Of a stretch of DNA of 57,824 nucleotides, positions 8,800 to 17,549 are shown in pieces. Source of the DNA: Kineothrix sp. MSJ-39 (GTDB lineage Bacteria; Bacillota; Clostridia; Lachnospirales; Lachnospiraceae); NCBI RefSeq assembly GCF_018917935.1, contig NZ_JAHLPN010000018.1, forward strand, positions 1 through 57,824. The letters are read 5' to 3'. The position numbers and the translations under genes were made by a program. The stretch's first letter is position 1. The number at the start of each line of letters is the position of its first letter. The notes under the pieces are model-generated. The model ran no database searches and had not been told where the DNA came from. It worked only from the letters and a program-made list of their open reading frames with translations.

Positions 8800-9536
8800 T
8801 GATGGAAGCAGTAAGTTTATCAAACCGTCTTCAGACGGTAGCGGATATGGTAACAGGCAGGCGGGTAGCGGATATCGGCTGCGATCATGGCTTTGTGTCC
8901 ATTTATCTGGTGCAGGCGGGAAAAGCAGATCATGTACTGGCTGCTGACGTCAGACCGGGACCTTTGTCGCGGGCACAGCAGCATATCAAAGAGGTACAGC
9001 TTACGCCGTACATAGAAACACGGCTTTCGGACGGACTTGCCGGGGTAACACCGGAGGATCGGATCGATACGGTGATCCTGGCGGGTATGGGCGGACGCCT
9101 GATGCGGCGGATCTTAGGAGAACTGGACAGACTGCCGGTGCAGGAGCTTGTGCTGCAGCCACAGTCGGAATGGGAAGAACTGAGAGCTTTTCTGTATGAG
9201 CAGACATATTTGATCGTAGAAGAGAATATGGTGCTGGAAGAGGGAAAATATTATCCGGTTCTGCGTGCGGTAAGAAAAGAGACGGCAGCAAAAGAGCAGA
9301 TCGCATTTATCGAAGCATGTGAGAAGCTGCCGGCGGAAAAAAGACAGGTCATGCATGCATTCGGGCCTTATCTGATGCAGGAGAAAAATGAGCAGCTTGT
9401 CAGCTATATCCAAAAGGAACAACAGAAATTTGCAAAAATACTGGAAACAATAGAGCAGCATCAGAGCAGTTCTGATGAGGCGGTCAGCAGAAAGAAGATG
9501 CTGGATCTGGCAGCAGCCATGCTGGATCTTGCATAA
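8799..9536 (+). CDS. trmK: tRNA (adenine22-N1)-methyltransferase TrmK
   Basis: 245 residues. This Rossmann SAM-dependent methyltransferase family makes m1A22 in bacterial tRNAs. Motif I is DIGCDHGFVSIYLV (near 27-40), and the family motif DTVILAGMGG follows at about 88. The C-terminal half is a helical coiled region, as in YqfN/TrmK. The ATG overlaps the last base of the rpoD stop (TAATG), and a second ATG lies at 8802; both fit translational coupling. Position between rpoD and the Nif3-like gene is the usual Firmicute arrangement. Confidence 0.88.
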   Translation: MMEAVSLSNRLQTVADMVTGRRVADIGCDHGFVSIYLVQAGKADHVLAADVRPGPLSRAQQHIKEVQLTPYIETRLSDGLAGVTPEDRIDTVILAGMGGRLMRRILGELDRLPVQELVLQPQSEWEELRAFLYEQTYLIVEENMVLEEGKYYPVLRAVRKETAAKEQIAFIEACEKLPAEKRQVMHAFGPYLMQEKNEQLVSYIQKEQQKFAKILETIEQHQSSSDEAVSRKKMLDLAAAMLDLA

Positions 9537-9553
9537 GGAAAACAGGAGGGCAT

Positions 9554-10336
9554 ATGCGCTGCGCAGATGTGATACGGAAACTGGAAGAACTGTCTCCGCT
9601 TTCTTATGCGGAAAGCTGGGATAATCCCGGACTTTTGGCGGGCAGGACAGATAAGGAGATCAAAAGGATCTACATAGCTGTCGATGCGACCACGGAAGCG
9701 ATCGCGGAAGCGGTAAGTGCCGGTGCAGATATGCTTCTGACACACCATCCGCTTATTTTTAAGGGCATTAAAAAAGTAAACAGTGAGGATTTTATCGGCA
9801 GACGGATCTTAACACTTTTGCAGGCTGATATGTGCTATTATGCCATGCACACCAATTTTGATGTGATGGGAATGGCGGATGCGGCAGCAGATGAACTGAA
9901 GCTGCAAAACAGAGAGGTGCTGGATATTACCTTTGAAGATGATATTGCCAAAGAAGGGTTTGGAAGATTGGGGGATCTGCCATATCCGATGACGGTCGAT
10001 GAATGTGCGGCTTATGTCAAAGAGCGTTTTCATCTGCAGGCGGTAAAGGTATTCGGACAGGGCAGCCAGCAGCTTGTCAGGGCGGCAATTTCGCCGGGCT
10101 CCGGCAAGTCCATGATCGCACCTGCGATCGGAAAGGGTGCGGATGTGCTGATCACCGGTGATATCGACCATCACGAAGGAATTGATGCGGTAGAGCAGGG
10201 CATGGCGATCATTGATGCAGGACACTATGGACTGGAGAAGATTTTTGTGCCGTATCTGCAGGAATATCTGAAAAGAGAAACAGAAGGTATTGAGATCATA
10301 ACACAGGGAAAAGCGGATCCGTTCCGTATCCTGTAA
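9554..10336 (+). CDS. Nif3-like dinuclear metal centre protein (YqfO family)
   Basis: 260 residues, the short form without the inserted PII-like domain. Metal ligands are visible in DMLLTHHPLIFKGIK (about 58-72), MHTNFDVMG (about 97-105) and near the C terminus in DIDHHEG. The family forms a hexameric ring with two metals per subunit. Its biochemical role is unsettled; some members are described as GTP cyclohydrolase-like. AGGAGG precedes the ATG. It lies 17 bp after trmK, a linkage conserved across Firmicutes. Confidence 0.88.
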   Translation: MRCADVIRKLEELSPLSYAESWDNPGLLAGRTDKEIKRIYIAVDATTEAIAEAVSAGADMLLTHHPLIFKGIKKVNSEDFIGRRILTLLQADMCYYAMHTNFDVMGMADAAADELKLQNREVLDITFEDDIAKEGFGRLGDLPYPMTVDECAAYVKERFHLQAVKVFGQGSQQLVRAAISPGSGKSMIAPAIGKGADVLITGDIDHHEGIDAVEQGMAIIDAGHYGLEKIFVPYLQEYLKRETEGIEIITQGKADPFRIL

Positions 10337-10355
10337 GGGAATGGGAGGTAGCAAA

Positions 10356-12008
10356 ATGCTGCATATCAAATATGACGGTAAAGTATATGAATACGCCGAA
10401 GGAACGACGTATGAAGAGATCGCAAAGGATTTCCAGAGCAAATATGCTGCAAGGATCGCACTTGTGATCGCAAACGGAAAGATCCGGGAGCTTTTGAAAG
10501 CACCCGAGCGTGATACAGAGATTTCCTTTTTGACATATGCGGATGATGCAGGACACAAGTCTTATGTCAGAACCGCAACCATGGTACTGATGCGTGCCAT
10601 GTATGATATTCTGCCTGAGGTGCATCCGGATCAGATAAAGGTAGAATTTTCAATCGGAAAGGGGTATTATATCAGTGTCAGAGGCGTCAACCTGACAGAA
10701 GCAATCGTGGCAAAAGCGGAAGCGCGTATGCGCGAGCTTGTGGAGCTTGCGGAGCCAATCCATAAGCAGGCAATGCCAAAGGATGAAGCAATCGCTATAT
10801 TTGTGCAGATGCATATGCAGGATAAGGTGAAGCTGTTCCGTTACAGACGGAGTTCTACGATCAATGTTTATAATATGGGCAGCTACTATGATTATTATTA
10901 TGGCTATATGCTGCCACACGCAGGGTATGTACCGTATTTTTCCCTGCAGGCGTATGAAAGCGGCATGATCTTAAATCTGCCGGATAAGGAAGCACCGGAA
11001 GTTGTTTCCCCATTCGAGCCGAGAAAACAGCTTTTCACAACGCTTTCCCAGGCAACGGACTGGGGCATGAAGCTGGGCATCGATACAGTCGGAGATCTGA
11101 ACGACCAGATCTGTGAAGGCAAGCTGAATGATCTGATCCTGGTGCAGGAAGCACTGCAGGAGCGCAGGATCGGTGAGATCGCAAAGGATATCGCGAGCCG
11201 CGATGGTGTGAAGTTTGTGATGATCGCAGGGCCATCTTCCAGCGGAAAGACGACATTTTCACACAGGCTTTCCATTCAGCTCCGCACACTTGGTTTAGTG
11301 CCGCATCCGATCGCACTTGACGATTATTTCAAGAACAGATCCGAGACGCCGCGTGATGAGAACGGTGATTATAATTTTGAATGTCTGGAAGCACTGGATG
11401 TGGAGCAGTTCAATAAAGATATGAGTGATCTGCTGGCAGGCAAGGAGGTAGAACTTCCGACCTTTAATTTTAAGACCGGAATGCGGGAATACAGAGGTAA
11501 TGTAAAGAAGCTGGGCAAGGATGATATTCTGGTACTGGAAGGAATCCATGGACTGAATGATGCCATGTCGTATTCTCTGCCAAACAGCAGCAAATATAAG
11601 ATCTATATCAGCGCACTGACCAGCCTGAATATAGATGAACATAACCGGATCCCGACGACAGACGGCAGACTGATCCGTCGTATGGTCAGGGATGCACGTA
11701 CCAGAGGCGCATCTGCGAAGAGAACGATCCAGATGTGGCCGAGTGTCAGAAAGGGAGAAGAAGAAAATATTTTCCCGTATCAGGAAAAAGCAGATGCCTT
11801 CTTTAACAGTGTGCTGATCTATGAATTGGCAGTACTGAAACAGTTTGCGGAACCGCTTCTGTTTAATATCACGGAGGAGGAACCGGAATATTACGAGGCA
11901 AAGAGACTGCTGAAATTCCTCGAATACTTCTTAGGGGTCAGTACGGAGCATCTGCCAAACAACTCCATCGTAAGAGAGTTTGTGGGTGGCAGTTGTTTTC
12001 CGGTGTAG
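10356..12008 (+). CDS. Nucleoside (uridine) kinase with ThrRS-like TGS/SAD N terminus
   Basis: 550 residues from ATG 10356. An earlier ATG at 10341 lies directly on the GGGAGG ribosome site and is unlikely. Residues 1-60 are TGS-like and about 60-200 resemble the second additional domain of threonyl-tRNA synthetase. The C-terminal part is a P-loop phosphoribulokinase/uridine kinase domain with Walker A GPSSSGKTTF (near 290). The family phosphorylates a nucleoside with ATP, and uridine is the usual assignment. The N-terminal fusion is typical of clostridial and Thermotoga homologues, and what it senses is unknown. It ends the operon before rnpB. Confidence 0.85.
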   Translation: MLHIKYDGKVYEYAEGTTYEEIAKDFQSKYAARIALVIANGKIRELLKAPERDTEISFLTYADDAGHKSYVRTATMVLMRAMYDILPEVHPDQIKVEFSIGKGYYISVRGVNLTEAIVAKAEARMRELVELAEPIHKQAMPKDEAIAIFVQMHMQDKVKLFRYRRSSTINVYNMGSYYDYYYGYMLPHAGYVPYFSLQAYESGMILNLPDKEAPEVVSPFEPRKQLFTTLSQATDWGMKLGIDTVGDLNDQICEGKLNDLILVQEALQERRIGEIAKDIASRDGVKFVMIAGPSSSGKTTFSHRLSIQLRTLGLVPHPIALDDYFKNRSETPRDENGDYNFECLEALDVEQFNKDMSDLLAGKEVELPTFNFKTGMREYRGNVKKLGKDDILVLEGIHGLNDAMSYSLPNSSKYKIYISALTSLNIDEHNRIPTTDGRLIRRMVRDARTRGASAKRTIQMWPSVRKGEEENIFPYQEKADAFFNSVLIYELAVLKQFAEPLLFNITEEEPEYYEAKRLLKFLEYFLGVSTEHLPNNSIVREFVGGSCFPV

Positions 12009-12017
12009 TAAGGACGG

Positions 12018-12050
12018 CAGCACATCGCCGCAGGCGATTTTGGAATGCTG
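12018..12050 (+). terminator. Possible terminator between kinase gene and rnpB
   Basis: The inner stem ATCGCC/GGCGAT (12024-12029 with 12033-12038) is followed by TTT. An outer CAGCA/TGCTG pair flanks it. A second small hairpin (ATCCC/GGGAT) follows near 12054. The T-run is short, so function is uncertain. Confidence 0.35.
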
Positions 12051-12096
12051 CACATCCCGTAATGGGGATAAAAATATGATTTAATGTGATAAATAA

Positions 12097-12444
12097 GCAA
12101 GTAGGACAAATGATCGCGGCTGCCAGACCGAAAGGCGACAGACGAGGAAAGTCCGGGCTTCACAGGGCAGGATGCCGGATAACGTCCGGTGGAGGCGACT
12201 CCAAGGCCAGTGCAACAGAAATATACCGCCGGGATCTCCCGGTAAGGGTGGAAAGGCAGCTTAAGAGACTACCGCCCTGCTGGTAACAGCAGGGGCACAT
12301 GTAAACCCCATCCGAAGCAAGACCGAGCAGAGAACGATGCAGCGGCCCGTTGCGTTTTCAGGTAGGTTGCTTGAGCCTGCTGGCAACAGCAGGCCTAGAT
12401 AGATGATCATTCAACGACATAACCCGGCTTACCGTCCTGCTTGC
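12097..12444 (+). ncRNA. rnpB: RNase P RNA component
   Basis: The catalytic RNA that matures tRNA 5' ends. The P1 helix is formed by GCAAGTAGGAC (12097-12107) and GTCCTGCTTGC (12434-12444). The conserved core segments GAGGAAAGTCCGGGCT (near 12145), GCAACAGAAATATACCGC and the GAAGCAAGACCGAGCAG region are present, as is the 3' half of the core before CCCGGCTTACCGTCCTG. TTTTTT follows P1, so the RNA ends in its own terminator. The 12009-12477 gap between coding genes is thus mainly this gene. Confidence 0.95.
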
Positions 12445-12477
12445 TTTTTTATAAAGTATTTAACAAAGGACAAGAAC

Positions 12478-13929
12478 ATGTTATTCAATTCACTGGCGTT
12501 TGCCATATTTCTTCCGATTGTCTTTTTTTTATATTGGGCACTTCCAAGTAAATACCGTTCTTTTTTTCTGCTTATTGTCAGCTACTATTTCTACATGAGC
12601 TGGAATGTCAAATATGTCGTACTCATTCTGTTTACAACCGTGCTGTCTTATGGCTGTGCAAGGCTGCTTGAAAAATACCCTGCACACAAAAAGCTGTTTT
12701 TATGGCTGACGATCGTAGCATGCATGAGTGTTTTGTTTTTCTTCAAATATTACAATTTCTTTGATCTGACGATCGTACGGATCCTCCAAAAATGTGCGAT
12801 CCCGGTGCAGGCACATACGCTTACCCTTTTGTTACCCGTGGGTATTTCTTTTTATACCTTCCAGACGCTCAGCTATGTGATCGATGTATACCGGGGAGAG
12901 GTGGAAGTGGAGCGGAATTTCTTTACCTATGCAGCTTTTATTTCCTTCTTTCCACAACTTGTGGCAGGACCTATTGAGCGAACATCGAATCTTTTGCCGC
13001 AGATCAAAGGGGCGCATACCTTCCACCGGGAAGATGCGGTATATGGACTGAAGCTGATGGCATGGGGCTTTTTTAAGAAGCTTGTGATCGCAGATAATCT
13101 CGCGGTTTATGTGGATCTGGTTTTTGATACGCCGCAGGATTATCCGGGCTTTGCCATGCTGCTGGCAGCCTTTTTCTTTACAATACAGATTTACTGTGAT
13201 TTTTCGGGATATTCGGATATTGCGATTGGTACGGCAAAGCTGTTTGATATCAGACTGATGCAGAATTTTAGCAGCCCGTATTTTGCAACCTCTGTGAAGG
13301 ATTTCTGGAGCAGATGGCATATTTCTTTATCCACCTGGTTCCGGGACTACGTTTATATCCCGCTTGGCGGTAACAGAGTCGGAAAACTGCGGCACTGTGC
13401 CAATCTCCTTGTGACATTTCTGGTGAGTGGGCTTTGGCATGGCGCTGCCTTTACCTATATTGTCTGGGGCGGGCTTCATGGCGTGCTGCAGATACTGGAA
13501 AACAGCATTCCGCTGTTTCGGGCACATATCAGACGCGCCAAAGAGGGAACGGAGAAGCAGGGCGTTCTGGTGATCAGCAGGCTTGTGACATTTTTCCTGG
13601 TGATGCTGGCATGGGTCTTTTTCCGTGCAGGGTCAGTATCACAGGCAGTGTATATCCTGCGGGATATGTGGACTGGCATAGGGCATCCGCTTTCTTACCT
13701 GCGGACAGGCTTTGCGGGCCTCGGACTGACACTGCGGACGACACTTGAATTGGTAGTGCCCCTTGTGCTCCTGGCTGTTTATGATGCCTGCAGCCTGCAT
13801 ACAGATCCGATCCGAAAAACGGGGACGTGGAAACCGGTGCTCCGCTGGAGCTTTTATTATGGATTTATGCTTCTCGTGATCCTGCTGGCATCGTTTAATG
13901 CACAGGAATTTGTATATTTCCAGTTTTGA
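12478..13929 (+). CDS. MBOAT-family O-acyltransferase (AlgI/DltB-like)
   Basis: 483 residues from ATG 12478, which follows AAAGGA; the open frame extends upstream into rnpB, which is not coding. This is a polytopic membrane protein with about ten hydrophobic segments. Family motifs are FSGYSDIAIGTAKLF, WHISLSTWFRDYVYIPLGG and the active-site His in VSGLWHGAAFTYIVWGGLHG. MBOAT members move acyl (often acetyl) groups across or onto extracytoplasmic polymers. The SGNH partner gene follows with 13 bp between. The polymer could be an exopolysaccharide or a teichoic-type polymer; no polymer genes are nearby to decide. Confidence 0.9.
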   Translation: MLFNSLAFAIFLPIVFFLYWALPSKYRSFFLLIVSYYFYMSWNVKYVVLILFTTVLSYGCARLLEKYPAHKKLFLWLTIVACMSVLFFFKYYNFFDLTIVRILQKCAIPVQAHTLTLLLPVGISFYTFQTLSYVIDVYRGEVEVERNFFTYAAFISFFPQLVAGPIERTSNLLPQIKGAHTFHREDAVYGLKLMAWGFFKKLVIADNLAVYVDLVFDTPQDYPGFAMLLAAFFFTIQIYCDFSGYSDIAIGTAKLFDIRLMQNFSSPYFATSVKDFWSRWHISLSTWFRDYVYIPLGGNRVGKLRHCANLLVTFLVSGLWHGAAFTYIVWGGLHGVLQILENSIPLFRAHIRRAKEGTEKQGVLVISRLVTFFLVMLAWVFFRAGSVSQAVYILRDMWTGIGHPLSYLRTGFAGLGLTLRTTLELVVPLVLLAVYDACSLHTDPIRKTGTWKPVLRWSFYYGFMLLVILLASFNAQEFVYFQF

Positions 13930-13942
13930 GGTAACAAAAACT

Positions 13943-14929
13943 ATGTGGAAAGAAATCGGTAGTATTGTCAAAAAGTTAATATTGCTTTTGTTTCCTTTCT
14001 TTCTCCTTCTGCCGCTGTATTGCAGATTCTTCCCGGAAAACTATCTGGATGGGGAATATGCCATGTACAGGCAGCAGCAGGATTATGTGCAGGGCAGAAC
14101 AGGCATTGCTGCAAAGGTTCTGATCGTCGGTGATTCCCGGACAAAGGCGGGGATGGATCCGTCGCTTCTCTGGGAGGGCAGCTACAATATCGCGCTGGGC
14201 GGGACAACGCCGATCGAGGGCTATTATGCACTGAAGGAATATATCGAAACGCATGCAGATGATCTGCCGCAGACGGTTGTGATCGCATATGCGCCAATGC
14301 ATTATATGGATGTGGATACGTTATGGACAAGATGTATTTATTTTCATACGCTGAGTAGTGCGGACTTTTCTGATCTGGCATCGCGTGCAAAGAGCTTTCA
14401 GGATACGGAGCATATTCTGATCGACCACTACAGACTGGAATATCTGCAATATAAATTTTATATGCCAAATAAATATGCCACTGCTTTGAAAAAGGCTGTT
14501 TTTTTCGGACGCAGGCAGGAAAATCTACAGAAATATGAGCAGGTGGAAGCAGACAGCGGACATACCTATTACGGAATGGCAGACCATTCGGATGATGTGG
14601 ACGGAGAAGCCAAGGTCAGTGACTTTAGTGCTTCCGATATCATCACAACCTATCTGACACAGATGTTTCTTTTGTGCAGGGAAAATAACATACAGGTGAT
14701 CTTAGAGCAGACACCGGTCAATGAGACTTCTTATAAAATCTTTACGCGGGCGTTTAAAGACCATTACCGCAGCTATATGGCGAATCTGGTGCAGGAGTTT
14801 CCGGACGTGTTGTTTTACCCGGATTTTTACTGTTATCCGAATGACTGCTTCGGAGATGCGGATCACCTGAACGAAAAAGGTGTGCAGACTTATTGTGGCT
14901 ATTTAAAGGAAAAATATCCGGACCTTTAA
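13943..14929 (+). CDS. Membrane-anchored SGNH-hydrolase-like O-acetylation partner
   Basis: 328 residues from ATG 13943, after GAGGT; the frame extends upstream inside the MBOAT gene. An N-terminal hydrophobic anchor (about 8-28) is followed by an extracytoplasmic domain. It shows SGNH-type blocks: the nucleophile Ser in VLIVGDSRTKAGMDP, the Gly block GGTTP and the Asp-His block GDADHLNEKG near the C terminus. This is the arrangement of AlgX/AlgJ/DltD-type partners, which hand acyl groups from the MBOAT to a polymer. The pairing supports a two-component polymer O-acylation system. Exact substrate unknown. Confidence 0.75.
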   Translation: MWKEIGSIVKKLILLLFPFFLLLPLYCRFFPENYLDGEYAMYRQQQDYVQGRTGIAAKVLIVGDSRTKAGMDPSLLWEGSYNIALGGTTPIEGYYALKEYIETHADDLPQTVVIAYAPMHYMDVDTLWTRCIYFHTLSSADFSDLASRAKSFQDTEHILIDHYRLEYLQYKFYMPNKYATALKKAVFFGRRQENLQKYEQVEADSGHTYYGMADHSDDVDGEAKVSDFSASDIITTYLTQMFLLCRENNIQVILEQTPVNETSYKIFTRAFKDHYRSYMANLVQEFPDVLFYPDFYCYPNDCFGDADHLNEKGVQTYCGYLKEKYPDL

Positions 14930-14959
14930 AGCCGGTAAGCGAAAATATAGAAAAAGGGC

Positions 14960-14988
14960 TTGCAGAATTCTGACATGTGTGCTAGTAT
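14960..14988 (+). promoter_or_regulatory. Promoter of the aldolase-family gene
   Basis: TTGCAG (14960-14965), a 17-bp spacer and TAGTAT (14983-14988), 59 bp before the start codon. Confidence 0.65.
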
Positions 14989-15047
14989 GTACTCACATGC
15001 TTTAAAGCGTTGAAGCGTAAAAGAGAAAAGAAAGGAAGTAGATTACA

Positions 15048-16022
15048 ATGGCACAGAAGGGAAACTTGATGACAGTTCGTACTGACGTCAAGGTATTAGA
15101 TGCAACAATCAGAGACGGAGGACTGGTGAACAGCTTTTATTTTACAGATGAGTTTGTAAATGAACTGTATCGTACAAATGTAAAAGCAGGCGTTGACTAT
15201 ATGGAATTCGGCTATAAGGCATCTAAGGATATGTTCGATGTCAATAAATTCGGCAAGTGGAAATTCTGTGATGAAGACGATATCCGCGCGATCGTGGGAG
15301 ATAACAATTCGGATCTGAAGATTTCCGTTATGGCAGATGTAGGCCGCTGCGATTATAAAAAGGATATCATTGATAAAAAAGACAGCGTGATCGATATGGT
15401 ACGTGTGGCAACCTATATCAATACAATGCCTGCAGCGATCCATATGATCGAGGATGCAAAGGAAAAAGGATATGAGGTTACCTGTAATATCATGGCGATC
15501 TCCAATGCGCAGGAGGCAGATCTGGATACTGCACTGAAGATGCTGGCAGAGACAAATGTAGATGGTGTTTACCTGGTAGACAGCTATGGTTCTCTTTACC
15601 CGGAACAGATCCGTGCCCTCTCTGATAAATATGTGGATGCCATGGATGCAGCAGGCAAATATGTCGGAATCCATGCACATAACAACCAGCAGCTTGCTTT
15701 CGCCAATACGATCGAATCCATGGCAAGAGGTGTGAGCCTGCTGGATGCGACCATGAGCTCTATGGGACGTGGTGCAGGCAACTGTGCAATGGAATTGTTA
15801 CTTGGCTTTTTGAAAAACCCGAAATACAATTTATTCCCGGTACTGAAATTTGTGGAAACGCAGATGACAGCACTGAAGGAGCAGGGAGTTGTCTGGGGCT
15901 ATGATATCCCATACTTCCTGACAGGCAGATTAAATCTGCATCCGTCATCAGCGATCGACTGTATGAAAGCAGGCAGAACGGATTACACAGATTTCTATAC
16001 AGAACTTCTGGACAGAAGCTGA
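15048..16022 (+). CDS. HMGL/DRE-TIM aldolase domain protein
   Basis: 324 residues. The N terminus has the DRE-TIM metallolyase signature VLDATIRDGGLVN (about 16-28). The metal-binding His pair lies in GIHAHNNQQLAF (about 207-218). This places it with HMG-CoA lyase, 4-hydroxy-2-oxovalerate aldolase and isopropylmalate synthase-type enzymes, which make or break C-C bonds on 2-oxoacids. The usual catechol-degradation or leucine partners are absent, so the substrate is unknown. AAAGGAAG precedes the ATG. It is a single-gene unit with its own promoter and terminator. Confidence 0.8.
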   Translation: MAQKGNLMTVRTDVKVLDATIRDGGLVNSFYFTDEFVNELYRTNVKAGVDYMEFGYKASKDMFDVNKFGKWKFCDEDDIRAIVGDNNSDLKISVMADVGRCDYKKDIIDKKDSVIDMVRVATYINTMPAAIHMIEDAKEKGYEVTCNIMAISNAQEADLDTALKMLAETNVDGVYLVDSYGSLYPEQIRALSDKYVDAMDAAGKYVGIHAHNNQQLAFANTIESMARGVSLLDATMSSMGRGAGNCAMELLLGFLKNPKYNLFPVLKFVETQMTALKEQGVVWGYDIPYFLTGRLNLHPSSAIDCMKAGRTDYTDFYTELLDRS

Positions 16023-16051
16023 TCCTGCAATAGAAAATGGCAAAAAGAGTG

Positions 16052-16084
16052 AAGAAGGGTAGCGTATGCTATCCTTCTTTTTTA
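16052..16084 (+). terminator. Terminator of the aldolase-family gene
   Basis: A 10-bp stem (16054-16063 with 16068-16077, one G-T pair) and 4-nt loop, followed by seven T residues. Confidence 0.85.
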
Positions 16085-16199
16085 CTGCACAGGAAATTCC
16101 TTTGGCATTAAGCGCAGTTCACAGATTTTTTATTTGCGTAATGTCCCTAAACATATTAAAATGGTGATGTTTGGAAATAGAAAAGGAAACGGGAGAAAC

Positions 16200-17450
16200 A
16201 TGGACAAGGTATATCTGGTTGGCGTGGATACGCAAAATGACAGACAATTTGAACGTTCTATGGCGGAGCTTGCAGAGCTGGCAAATGCCTGCGAGATGGA
16301 AGTTGTGGGAAGCTGTGTGCAGCATACGCAGATCAACAAAGCAATTTATGTTGGGCCGGGAAAACTGGAGCAGATCAGAGAAGAAGCGGAAAGCCTGCAG
16401 GCAGACCTGCTTTTGTTCAATGATTCGCTGACACCGTCCCAGCTCCGGAATATTCAGGATGATACGGGAATGGCAGTCATGGATCGTACAACGCTGATCC
16501 TGGAGATTTTTGCATCCAGGGCAAAATCCAGAGAAGCGATGCTGCAGGTAGAGGTGGCAAGGCTGCAATACCTGCTGCCCCGTCTTGTGGGACTGCATGA
16601 CGCATTATCCAGACAGGGCGGAACGAGTGGCTCCATGAGCAGCAGAGGCAGCGGCGAGAAGAAACTGGAGCTTGACAGAAGACGGGCACAGAACCGCCTG
16701 ACAGAGCTGAAACGAGAGCTTGCCGAAATGGAAACGGAACGCCAGACGCAGCAGAAGAAGCGTGCCAGATCTGCGATCCCGCGTGTCGCACTGGTCGGTT
16801 ATACCAATGCGGGAAAGTCGACGATCATGAACAGCATGGTCATGCGCTATCTGGGCGATGCGGAAAAAACGGTCATGGAAAAGGACATGCTGTTTGCGAC
16901 ACTGGATACAACAGTCCGCAGTATTACACCGAAGGAAAATAAGACTGTGCTCCTGTCCGATACGGTTGGGTTTATCGACAAGCTGCCACATGGTCTTGTC
17001 AAGGCATTCCGCTCTACGCTGTCGGAGGCAGCAAGTGCAGATCTGCTATTGCATGTGGTGGATTTTTCGGATCCTGATTACAAAGACCATATTGCCGTGA
17101 CAAATGAAACACTGGAGGAGATCGGTGCTGCGGATATTCCGGTTCTGATGGTATATAATAAGGTTGACCGGATGGAAGGAGCAAGTTATCCAAGGGTAAC
17201 TGAATCGGCGGTATATATTTCCGCAAAGGAAGAGGACGGCATCATACTTTTGGCGGATGAAGTGCTGAAACGGGTGTATGCGGGGCATGAGATCTGTCAT
17301 ATGTGCCTGCCTTATGCGAGAGGAGATATCTTCTCTTATTTGAAAGAACAGGCAAATGTACTTTCGGAAAGCTATGAGGCAGATGGCATTTTAGTAACGG
17401 TGGAATGTAGTCAGGCAGATAAAGGACGCTTTGCGGAATTTCTGGTTTGA
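16200..17450 (+). CDS. hflX: GTPase HflX
   Basis: 416 residues from ATG 16200, where the conserved MDKVYLVGVD begins; the frame opens further upstream without a good ribosome site. The N-terminal HflX domain contains VGPGKLEQI, and the glycine-rich linker RQGGTSGSMSSRGSGEKKLE is diagnostic. The GTPase domain has G1 GYTNAGKST, G3 DTVGFIDKLPH and G4 YNKVD. HflX binds the 50S subunit and splits stalled ribosomes under stress. A promoter-like sequence for the next gene lies over its stop codon. Confidence 0.95.
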   Translation: MDKVYLVGVDTQNDRQFERSMAELAELANACEMEVVGSCVQHTQINKAIYVGPGKLEQIREEAESLQADLLLFNDSLTPSQLRNIQDDTGMAVMDRTTLILEIFASRAKSREAMLQVEVARLQYLLPRLVGLHDALSRQGGTSGSMSSRGSGEKKLELDRRRAQNRLTELKRELAEMETERQTQQKKRARSAIPRVALVGYTNAGKSTIMNSMVMRYLGDAEKTVMEKDMLFATLDTTVRSITPKENKTVLLSDTVGFIDKLPHGLVKAFRSTLSEAASADLLLHVVDFSDPDYKDHIAVTNETLEEIGAADIPVLMVYNKVDRMEGASYPRVTESAVYISAKEEDGIILLADEVLKRVYAGHEICHMCLPYARGDIFSYLKEQANVLSESYEADGILVTVECSQADKGRFAEFLV

Positions 17451-17499
17451 CAAGTGTGCTATAATAAGTATAGCGGCATGGGAAATCCCTGTGATTTCC
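17447..17499 (+). promoter_or_regulatory. Promoter and inverted repeat before COG0523 gene pair
   Basis: An extended -10 TGCTATAAT (17457-17465) has TTGACA 7 bp upstream, too close to serve it. TTGACA (17447-17452) could instead pair with TATAGC (17469-17474) at 16 bp. Just downstream lies a perfect 7-5-7 inverted repeat GGAAATC-CCTGT-GATTTCC (17481-17499), which could be an operator or an RNA hairpin. The regulator is unknown. Confidence 0.5.
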
Positions 17500-17549
17500 G
17501 GTGCAAAAGGTAACTATAGTAAGAAGCAGAATAAAGAAAGGTGAAGAAC

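Noticed and set aside
12086-12286. 66-codon open frame in the 12.1-12.3 kb region
   Set aside because: It lies wholly inside the RNase P RNA gene.
17451-17549. Cobalamin riboswitch before the CobW-like gene
   Set aside because: The 90-nt leader is too short, has no B12-box-like core and shows only one small hairpin. The CobW-family name alone does not imply B12.
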